This document shows, piece after piece, positions 25,147 to 31,195 of a DNA stretch of 33,566 nt (within the stretch, counting starts at the first letter, position 1; each line of letters begins with the position of its first letter). The stretch lies in NCBI GenBank assembly GCA_029005175.1, contig JAQXFQ010000196.1, positions 1 to 33,566 of the forward strand. Reading direction: 5' to 3'. Position numbers and translations under genes: made by a program. The notes below the pieces were generated by a model. The model made no database searches. It was not told where the DNA came from and saw only the letters and a list, made by a program, of their open reading frames with translations. Origin of the DNA: Bacillota bacterium (GTDB taxonomy: Bacteria; Bacillota; Clostridia; Oscillospirales; Acutalibacteraceae).

Positions 25147-25895
25147 TATTTATTTCCTCCTTCCCTGCGTGCGGGTCTTCTGTCGCCGTCATTTCTTCTT
25201 CTCGGCTTTCTGTCGCCGAACTTCTTCTGCTGAGGAAGCTCGGGGCGCTTGTATGTGCCGTCCTTATCCTTCAGAACTTCACCGTTGTAGATCCACACCT
25301 TGACGCCGATGATACCGTATGTGGTATGTGCCTCGGCGAAGCCGTAGTCGATGTCTGCACGGATGGTCTGGAGGGGGGTTGTGCCTTCCTTGTACATTTC
25401 GCTTCTGGCGATTTCCGCGCCGCCTACACGGCCGGAGAGCATGATCTTGATGCCCTTTACGCCTGCGCTCATAGCTCTGCTGATGCTCATCTTCATAGCA
25501 CGGCGGAAGCTTACGCGCTTTTCAAGCTGCTGTGCAATGCTCTCTGCAACGAGAGTAGCGTCTGCATCGGGAACCTTGACCTCAACGATGTTGATGGATA
25601 CGGGCTTGCCGATCTTCTTCTCGCACTGCAGGCGGAGCTTTTCGATTTCTGCGCCCTTTTGGCCGATTACGATGCCCGGCTTTGCGCAGAAGATATGAAT
25701 GCGAACCTTGCCGGATACGCGTTCGATTTCAATTTTGGGAACACCTGCTGCCTTAAGCTGCTCCTTGAGCATCTTACGGAGGTTGTAGTCCTCAACGAGT
25801 GTATCGCCGAAGTCTTTTTTGCCTACATACCAGCGAGAATCCCAATCCTTAATCACGCCTACTCTGAGGCCGTGAGGATGAATTTTCTGACCCAT
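25146..25895 (-). CDS. rpsC: 30S ribosomal protein S3
   Basis: S3 lines the mRNA entry tunnel. The 249-residue protein starts [13 protein letters not shown] and has a KH domain with [14 protein letters not shown]. The C-terminal domain carries [19 protein letters not shown], then an Arg-rich tail ([17 protein letters not shown]) that lengthens it beyond many orthologs. Confidence 0.98.
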   Translation of the reverse strand: MGQKIHPHGLRVGVIKDWDSRWYVGKKDFGDTLVEDYNLRKMLKEQLKAAGVPKIEIERVSGKVRIHIFCAKPGIVIGQKGAEIEKLRLQCEKKIGKPVSINIVEVKVPDADATLVAESIAQQLEKRVSFRRAMKMSISRAMSAGVKGIKIMLSGRVGGAEIARSEMYKEGTTPLQTIRADIDYGFAEAHTTYGIIGVKVWIYNGEVLKDKDGTYKRPELPQQKKFGDRKPRRRNDGDRRPARREGGNK

Positions 25896-25911
25896 GTGCT
25901 TACCTCCTCAA

Positions 25912-26250
25912 TCAGTCTTCCATTTCCTTTACCACGAGGGTAACGTGTGATGTTTTCTTGTCGATGCGATATGCTCTGCCCTGTGCTCTGGGGCGCATAC
26001 GCTTGAGGATGGGTCCGGAGGTTGCGTAGCACTCCGAGATATAAAGCTTATCCTCATCCATGCTAAAGTTGTTTGTTGCGTTTGCCACGGCTGACTTGAG
26101 AAGCTTCTCAAGATATTCACATGCAGCCTTGGGCGTATTCTTCAGAATAGCTTCTGCTTCCTTAACAGACTTGTTTCTGATAAGGTCAAGCACTATCTGA
26201 ACCTTTGTGGGAGAAATGCGAGCGAATCTAAGCTCTGCTCTTGCTTCCAT
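25912..26250 (-). CDS. rplV: 50S ribosomal protein L22
   Basis: L22 lines the exit tunnel with its long hairpin loop. The 112-residue protein has RFARISPTKVQIVLDLIRNK and the loop region GPILKRMRPRAQGRAYRIDK, a site where macrolide resistance changes arise elsewhere; nothing unusual is seen here. Confidence 0.97.
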   Translation of the reverse strand: MEARAELRFARISPTKVQIVLDLIRNKSVKEAEAILKNTPKAACEYLEKLLKSAVANATNNFSMDEDKLYISECYATSGPILKRMRPRAQGRAYRIDKKTSHVTLVVKEMED

Positions 26251-26273
26251 TTCAGTACTCTCCTTTCAGCTGC

Positions 26274-26549
26274 TTACTTCTTGCTAGTCTTGCTGCCGGC
26301 ATGACCCTTGAAGGTTCTGGTGGGAACAAACTCGCCGAGCTTATGACCGACCATTTCTTCTGTGACAAATACCGGAACGTGATTCTTGCCGTTGTGAACA
26401 GCAATTGTGTGGCCTACGAAATCAGGGAATATTGTAGAAGAACGGCTCCATGTCTTGAGGACGGTCTTCTCATTCTTTTCATTCATTTCCTGGATTCTTT
26501 TGAGCAGCACCGGCTGCACGAAAGGACCCTTTTTAACGCTTCTTCCCAT
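26274..26549 (-). CDS. rpsS: 30S ribosomal protein S19
   Basis: S19 is in the 30S head with S13. The 91-residue protein begins [20 protein letters not shown] and has [20 protein letters not shown] and [14 protein letters not shown]. The length is normal. Confidence 0.98.
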   Translation of the reverse strand: MGRSVKKGPFVQPVLLKRIQEMNEKNEKTVLKTWSRSSTIFPDFVGHTIAVHNGKNHVPVFVTEEMVGHKLGEFVPTRTFKGHAGSKTSKK

Positions 26550-26574
26550 TGTTAATCAAGTCTCCTTTCAACGA

Positions 26575-27411
26575 TTACTTGCCGTTTCTGCGTCTGACGA
26601 TCATCTTATCGGAAGCCTTCTTTGTGGCTCTGGTCTTATAACCGAGAGCAGGCTTGCCCCAAGGTGTGCAGGGACCGGGACGTCCGACCGGGCTCTTACC
26701 TTCACCACCGCCGTGCGGATGGTCGTTCGGGTTCATAACAGAACCTCTGACAGTCGGTCTCCAGCCCATAAGGCGTTTACGACCTGCCTTACCGATCTTG
26801 ACGTTCTCGTGGTCGATGTTTGACACCTGACCGATTGTTGCCATGCAGTCTATAGAGACATTTCTAAGCTCGCCGGAGGGCAGTCTGAGAAGTGCGTATG
26901 CGCCTTCCTTAGCCATGAGCTGAGCCTGGATGCCTGCTGCTCTGGCAAGCTGTGCGCCTCTGCCGGGGTAAAGCTCGATGTTGTGGATAAATGTACCTGT
27001 GGGGATAGCGGAAAGCGGAAGTGCGTTGCCGGGCTTGATGTCGGCGTTTGCGCCGCTTACTACTACATCACCCTTCTTCAGACCGTGAGGTGCTGTGATG
27101 TATGCCTTTGTGCCGTCCTCATACTGGATGAGTGCGATGAATGCCGAACGGTTGGGATCGTATTCAATGGACTGAACGGTTGCGGGCATATCAGCCTTCT
27201 GACGCTTGAAGTCGATGATTCTGTACTTTCTGCGAAGTCCGCCGCCTCTGTGGCGAACTGTGATTCTGCCGTAGCTGTTGCGACCGGAATTCTTCTTGAG
27301 CGGCTGGAGAAGGCTTCTCTCGGGAGCTACCTTATCGAGCTGTGAAGAATAATCGGTAACAGACATGTTGCGGCGGCCGTTTGATGTCGGCTTATATGTC
27401 TTAATTGCCAA
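26575..27411 (-). CDS. rplB: 50S ribosomal protein L2
   Basis: L2 is near the peptidyl-transferase centre and needed for subunit joining. The 278-residue protein has [17 protein letters not shown], the SH3-like middle, and the C-terminal [20 protein letters not shown] carrying the important histidines. The start is TTG at 27411 ([12 protein letters not shown]), with GAGGAGAG upstream; no ATG fits better. A TTG start on such a highly expressed gene is uncommon. The 83-bp gap from rplW holds two small hairpins. Confidence 0.97.
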   Translation of the reverse strand: MAIKTYKPTSNGRRNMSVTDYSSQLDKVAPERSLLQPLKKNSGRNSYGRITVRHRGGGLRRKYRIIDFKRQKADMPATVQSIEYDPNRSAFIALIQYEDGTKAYITAPHGLKKGDVVVSGANADIKPGNALPLSAIPTGTFIHNIELYPGRGAQLARAAGIQAQLMAKEGAYALLRLPSGELRNVSIDCMATIGQVSNIDHENVKIGKAGRKRLMGWRPTVRGSVMNPNDHPHGGGEGKSPVGRPGPCTPWGKPALGYKTRATKKASDKMIVRRRNGK

Positions 27412-27433
27412 TTTAAGTCACTCTCCTCGTTAT

Positions 27434-27483
27434 TCTCAGGCTTAGCGGAAACGCCATCTGTTTCCATACGTTGCCTGTATGCG
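27434..27483 (-). other. Two small hairpins between rplW and rplB
   Basis: On the minus strand CATAC-AGGCAAC-GTATG is followed at once by GGAAAC-AGATGGC-GTTTCC. Together they fill most of the 83-bp gap, which is wide for this operon. There is no U-tract. They may be RNA processing or protein-binding elements. Confidence 0.5.
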
Positions 27484-27494
27484 TTTAAATCAGA

Positions 27495-27800
27495 TTAGAT
27501 AAGACCCTCGAAGAACTCGATGGGCTTAGAATCGGGTGAAAGTGTTACGATGGCCTTTTTCCATGAGGGAGTAGTGCCCTCATATCTGCCCTGACGGCGA
27601 TGACGTCCTCTGACGTGCATTGTGTTGACCTTTATAACCTTTACGCCGGGGAAGCAAGCTTCCACAGCCTTTGCGATTTCGATTTTGTTGACATCAGCAA
27701 CTTCAAAGGTGTACTTTATGCATTCGCCCTCAGCGACCTGCATACCTGCCATCGATTTCTCTGTGATAATCGGGCGGATGATAATGTCCTTGGGATTCAT
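27495..27800 (-). CDS. rplW: 50S ribosomal protein L23
   Basis: L23 is at the exit tunnel, where trigger factor and SRP dock. The 101-residue protein has IIRPIITEKSMAGMQ, TFEVADVNKIEIAKAVEACF, and the basic VRGRHRRQGRYEG loop. Its ATG shares one base with the rplD stop (TAATG). Confidence 0.97.
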   Translation of the reverse strand: MNPKDIIIRPIITEKSMAGMQVAEGECIKYTFEVADVNKIEIAKAVEACFPGVKVIKVNTMHVRGRHRRQGRYEGTTPSWKKAIVTLSPDSKPIEFFEGLI

Positions 27801-28423
27801 TAGCAGTAAACCTCCTCAATCTGTGCTACTGCGTCCTTGACAACGATGAACTTATCTGCGTTCACTATGTCGTAGACGTTGAGTGTGTTGACAAGAGCTG
27901 TCTTAACACCGGGGATGTTTCTTGCGCTTGTGATGACCATGTCATTCTTTTCAGGCATGACCAGGAGAACCTTGCGGTCTGCGCCAAGAGCGTTAAGGAG
28001 CTTTACAACTTCCTTTGTCTTGTACTCTGTCATGTTGAAAGCGTCAAGAACGATCATATCATTCTCTACAACCTTAGCGGAAAGAGCGGACTTCATAGCG
28101 AGTCTGCGGAGCTTCTTGTTGAGAGTGTAGCGATAGCTTCTGGGCTTGGGGCCGAGAGCAATACCGCCGTGTCTCCACTGAGGTGAACGAGTGGAGCCCT
28201 GTCTTGCATGACCTGTGCCCTTCTGTCTCCAGGGCTTTCTGCCGCCGCCGGAAACCTCGCCGCGTGTCAGTGTGCTCTGTGTGCCCTGACGCTGGTTTGC
28301 AAGATAGTTTACTACAGCAGCATGAACTGCTGTTTCGTTGGGTTCTATACCGAATACAGCTTCTGAAAGCTCGATTGTGCCGACGTTTTCGTTAGCCGCA
28401 TTTACTACGTTGATGCTAGGCAT
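27800..28423 (-). CDS. rplD: 50S ribosomal protein L4
   Basis: L4 extends a loop into the exit tunnel and, in E. coli, represses the S10 operon through transcription attenuation and translation. The 207-residue protein has the conserved long loop GEVSGGGRKPWRQKGTGHAR and ALGPKPRSYRYTLNKKLRR. Given the attenuator-like leader upstream, L4 feedback is a possible model here but is not shown by the sequence. Confidence 0.98.
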   Translation of the reverse strand: MPSINVVNAANENVGTIELSEAVFGIEPNETAVHAAVVNYLANQRQGTQSTLTRGEVSGGGRKPWRQKGTGHARQGSTRSPQWRHGGIALGPKPRSYRYTLNKKLRRLAMKSALSAKVVENDMIVLDAFNMTEYKTKEVVKLLNALGADRKVLLVMPEKNDMVITSARNIPGVKTALVNTLNVYDIVNADKFIVVKDAVAQIEEVYC

Positions 28424-28440
28424 ATTGTATTCCTCCTCCC

Positions 28441-29127
28441 TTATGCTTTAACGCTGTCGCTGATGAGCACAACGCCGCCCTTAGGACCGGGAACTGCGCC
28501 CTTGATGGCGATGAGGTTGTTTTCAACATCAATCTTAACAACTGTGAGATTCTGAACGGTTACTCTCTCGTTGCCGAGGTGACCGGACATCTTCTTGCCC
28601 TTAAACACTCTGGAAGGATCGGAGCAGCAACCGATTGAGCCGCCGTGGCGGTGAACAGGACCTGTACCGTGTGATTCCTTGAGTCTTGCGAAGTTCCAGC
28701 GCTTGATAACGCCTGCCCAGCCCTTACCTTTGCTTGTGCCGACAACGTCAACCTTGTCGCCTACGGTAAAGGTGTCTGCCTTGATGACATCGCCGACGTT
28801 CACAGCGTCGATGGAGTCAAAGCGGAACTCTCTGAGATACTTCTTGGGAGCAACGTCGTTCTTTGCAAAGTGACCTGCAAGAGCGAGAGTGATGTTGCTG
28901 GGTTTCTCTTCAAACTTTGTGCTTCTGGAGCTTTTGCCGCCCTTCTTGTACTTGAGCTTGATGTCTCCGAAACCCATTTGAATGGCATTGTAGCCATCTG
29001 TCTCGACTGTCTTCTTCTGTGTGACGGTGCAGGGACCTGCTTCGATAACTGTTACCGGAATAACATTGCCCTTCTCGTCAAAAATCTGAGTCATGCCGAG
29101 TTTTTTGCCGATAATACCTTTCTGCAT
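28441..29127 (-). CDS. rplC: 50S ribosomal protein L3
   Basis: L3 is an early large-subunit assembly protein reaching the A-site region. The 228-residue protein begins [20 protein letters not shown] and has the conserved [20 protein letters not shown] with [21 protein letters not shown] 134-bp gap separates it from rpsJ, unusually long for the cluster. Confidence 0.98.
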   Translation of the reverse strand: MQKGIIGKKLGMTQIFDEKGNVIPVTVIEAGPCTVTQKKTVETDGYNAIQMGFGDIKLKYKKGGKSSRSTKFEEKPSNITLALAGHFAKNDVAPKKYLREFRFDSIDAVNVGDVIKADTFTVGDKVDVVGTSKGKGWAGVIKRWNFARLKESHGTGPVHRHGGSIGCCSDPSRVFKGKKMSGHLGNERVTVQNLTVVKIDVENNLIAIKGAVPGPKGGVVLISDSVKA

Positions 29128-29226
29128 TTTTACTACCTCCTGGTTAGGTTATTGGTTGAAAGAGCAGGTATTGCGCTTCCTTCAACTTGACCTCGACTGC
29201 TGTTGGTTAAAGTCGAATCCAGCGTT

Positions 29227-29260
29227 TACCGCTTGTAAGCGGATTACCGCTTGTAAGCGG
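29227..29260 (-). repeat. Tandem palindromes just after rpsJ
   Basis: The unit ACCGCTTGTAAGCGG (read on plus) occurs twice with an 18-bp period, 29227-29242 and 29245-29260. Each unit can form a CCGCT/AGCGG stem. They start 1 nt after the rpsJ stop codon. There is no U-tract, so this is not a plain terminator. Confidence 0.85.
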
Positions 29261-29261
29261 T

Positions 29262-29573
29262 TTAAAGCTTGATTTCGATTTCAACGCCCGCAGGGAGCTC
29301 TAATCCTTTAAGAGCCTCAACAACTTTGTTGGAAGGTCTCAGGATGTCAATAAGACGCTTGTGGGTTCTGTACTCGAACTGCTCACGGCTGTCCTTATAC
29401 TTGTGAACCGCACGCAGAATCGTGACGATCTGCTTCTCTGTGGGAAGCGGCACCGGTCCGGAAACCTGTGCACCCTCGCGCTTTGCGGCGTCAACAATCT
29501 TCTGTGCCGCCTGATCGGCGAGAGAATGATCGTAGCTCTTGATTCTGATTCTGATTTTTTCCTTGACTGCCAT
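29262..29573 (-). CDS. rpsJ: 30S ribosomal protein S10
   Basis: S10 is a 30S head protein and also NusE in antitermination. I read 103 residues from ATG 29573 ([20 protein letters not shown]), 8 nt after AGGAGG. The ORF track's longer form adds 34 residues not found in the family. The conserved [20 protein letters not shown] and C-terminal [11 protein letters not shown] are present. It is the first gene of the cluster. Confidence 0.98.
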   Translation of the reverse strand: MAVKEKIRIRIKSYDHSLADQAAQKIVDAAKREGAQVSGPVPLPTEKQIVTILRAVHKYKDSREQFEYRTHKRLIDILRPSNKVVEALKGLELPAGVEIEIKL

Positions 29574-30056
29574 AAAAAATCGCCTCCTGTTAAAATTTGC
29601 GGCGGGCCGCTGCTCATGATTTTTCGCCGAAATGCCCGGGAGTTTTTCAACAAGCCGGTGGATAATTTTCCACATTTTGTCAACAGTGAAGTCTTGCTCC
29701 TCTGTACACTCCCTCCGGGTGTTTCGCGCTCGGGCATTAAAAAACCGGAAGCCGTTGAACTTTTAGGGTTAATCGGTCTTCCGGGTCAGTGAAAACTCAT
29801 AGCAAGCGTTTACGCACAGTTCAAACATCAGACACCGAGCGCATTGGGACGCCCTTGTCCTACCATCCGCATGCATCGCAGACAGAGCCGCGAGCAACAT
29901 ACAGGATTATGTAACTGTGCACACTTTTTCGCCCGGTTTAAAATCGGACATACTCCATGGAAAAACCGTTCGTAACGAACGCAACCTCCCACTTCATCGC
30001 ATATCTCATGTGCAGTCGCTGCAATTTGTATGCACACTGCCTTTCGCAGCGCGCCT
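29574..30056 (-). promoter_or_regulatory. Structured rpsJ leader of about 480 nt
   Basis: This gene-free stretch runs from the promoter to rpsJ. In transcript order it has hairpin 1 GCGCGCTGC-GAAAG-GCAGTGTGC right at the 5' end (30032-30054), hairpin 2 TGCAG-CGA-CTGCA (30011-30023), hairpin 3 CGTTCG-TTA-CGAACG (29967-29981), a less clear central part, an intrinsic terminator (29739-29784), and then AATGCCCG pairing with CGGGCATT (29731-29738 with 29631-29638) around smaller hairpins. The rpsJ ribosome site follows. I see no T-box, tmRNA, SRP or RNase P hallmark. The layout suggests attenuation control of the cluster (inference). Confidence 0.65.
29739..29784 (-). terminator. Intrinsic terminator inside the rpsJ leader
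   Basis: On the minus strand CCGGAAG (29778-29784) pairs with CTTCCGG (29745-29751), with inner CCG/CGG and AAC/GTT pairs, followed directly by TTTTTT (29739-29744). It is about 165 nt before rpsJ and about 270 nt after the putative start site. It is either an attenuator for the operon or the end of a short independent RNA of about 315 nt. Confidence 0.75.
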
Positions 30057-30060
30057 AATT

Positions 30061-30089
30061 ATTATATCAGAACAAGTCCCATTTGGCAA
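30061..30089 (-). promoter_or_regulatory. Main promoter of the ribosomal cluster
   Basis: On the minus strand TTGCCA (30084-30089) and TATAAT (30061-30066) are separated by exactly 17 nt, and the spacer ends in TGA, so the -10 is also extended. This is the strongest promoter in the window by consensus. Transcription should start near 30055, at the first leader hairpin. Confidence 0.85.
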
Positions 30090-30165
30090 GCAATATTTAA
30101 AATTTAGTCGTAGAAATTTAAGGCTATTTCTCTGAAATTTATATCAATTATATACAAGATATTCA

Positions 30166-30591
30166 TCAGCAGTCATAGTCATCGTAATCCATCACGCCCA
30201 TTACCTTTATATAATTGTATCTTCGGGTGCGCCCGCTGACGGTCAGCCAGTCAAAGAGCATCAGTAATCCGCAGCCGCCCAGCGTGCACAGCTTTAGCAA
30301 GCCTATGCCCACATCGCCCAGCAGCATGCGGTCAATGCCGGTCCAGCCGAGTATCAGCGAAATGAACTGCATGCTGTAGACCCTGCGGCAGGTCATATTC
30401 TGCATTGCGGTGAGCTTGCGCAGCGAGCAGTGAAGCATTTTGTCGCGCAGCATAGGGATCTTATCATCGGGCAGATCCGCCTGATTTAGCACGAGAAAGC
30501 GGTCGGTGAGCGTTATCTTCTGCTTGCGGATATTCTCCCTTTCCTCTCTCTCAGCATCGCTGTAATATCTTTCATTTTCATAATCTGCCAT
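30166..30591 (-). CDS. TM2-domain membrane protein
   Basis: This 141-residue protein has a charged N-terminal region (about 1-68), then a TM2 domain: two membrane helices joined by a short loop with GWTGIDRMLLGDVGIGLLK, matching the G-x-H/D-R-F/M-Y/L-L-G pattern of the family. It ends in an acidic MDYDDYDC tail. TM2 proteins are widespread and mostly of unknown function. It lies 33 bp downstream of the DUF2752 gene, forming an operon with it, and 76 bp before the ribosomal promoter on the same strand. No terminator is obvious between the two. Confidence 0.85.
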   Translation of the reverse strand: MADYENERYYSDAEREERENIRKQKITLTDRFLVLNQADLPDDKIPMLRDKMLHCSLRKLTAMQNMTCRRVYSMQFISLILGWTGIDRMLLGDVGIGLLKLCTLGGCGLLMLFDWLTVSGRTRRYNYIKVMGVMDYDDYDC

Positions 30592-30624
30592 AAAACCATC
30601 CTCTTTTCTCTTAACCTATCATAA

Positions 30625-31005
30625 TTACGGTATTTCAAAAAATATCATTCTTATAATGTAAGTCGCGGCGGTTATTCCGAAGCCCGCGTATATTATCACA
30701 TTCACCAGCCGCCTGTTCAGCCTGCTCAGCATCCGGGTGTCCTTATGAATCGTGAAAAACAGCGCCGCCACGAACGGGAGCATTGCGGGATTGTGGTAAA
30801 AATACCCGCTCCAATTCCAATGCAGCAGGCTCACGGCTGCTCTGGACATACCGCAGCAGGCGCAGGGTATGCCCGTAAAGTGGCGCAGCGGGCAATATAT
30901 CTCCAGCTTCAGCATTAATATTATGTATGCGACTGCCGCCGCCGCGAAAAGCAGGTGATTTATCACCAGCTCCCTGACAGGCAGCCTTTTGGGTTTATCC
31001 TCCAT
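30625..31005 (-). CDS. DUF2752-family membrane protein
   Basis: I read 126 residues from ATG 31005, 9 nt after GAGGAG; the ORF track's TTG start lies upstream of that site and is rejected. It has three or so membrane helices and the family motif CPLRHFTGIPCACCGMSRA followed by HNPAM. The Cys-rich motif suggests metal or redox binding, but the function is unknown. It pairs with a TM2 gene downstream, an association seen in other Firmicutes (general knowledge). Confidence 0.82.
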   Translation of the reverse strand: MEDKPKRLPVRELVINHLLFAAAAVAYIILMLKLEIYCPLRHFTGIPCACCGMSRAAVSLLHWNWSGYFYHNPAMLPFVAALFFTIHKDTRMLSRLNRRLVNVIIYAGFGITAATYIIRMIFFEIP

Positions 31006-31121
31006 CAAGCCTCGCTCCTCACTCTGCCGCAATTACGATATAATTTTACCATATTTTTTTCATAACATCAAGATATGTTCCATACTTTTTGGATATACTA
31101 AGTAAAGTCGGCGCGTATAAC

Positions 31122-31174
31122 TAAGGCTTCGACAGTATGCGGAAGCTTTAAGTCCACACGAAGTCGAAGCCTTA
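31122..31174 (-). terminator. Long hairpin after the LRR gene
   Basis: TAAGGCTTCGAC (31122-31133) pairs perfectly over 12 bp with GTCGAAGCCTTA (31163-31174) across a 29-nt loop that contains GGAAGCTTTAAG. There is no clean U-tract on either side. It could end the LRR transcript or be a small repeat element. Confidence 0.5.
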
Positions 31175-31195
31175 AATTACATATTATTCTTCAAA

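Noticed and set aside
29339-29792. ORFs in the rpsJ leader, including the 34-residue extension of S10
   Set aside because: The S10 family starts at [12 protein letters not shown] with AGGAGG at the right place; leader frames have no support.
29574-30056. T-box, tmRNA, SRP RNA or RNase P RNA in the leader
   Set aside because: I looked for the GGTGG T-box core, tmRNA ends, GGAAGCAGCC and the RNase P core and saw none. A covariance search would be decisive.
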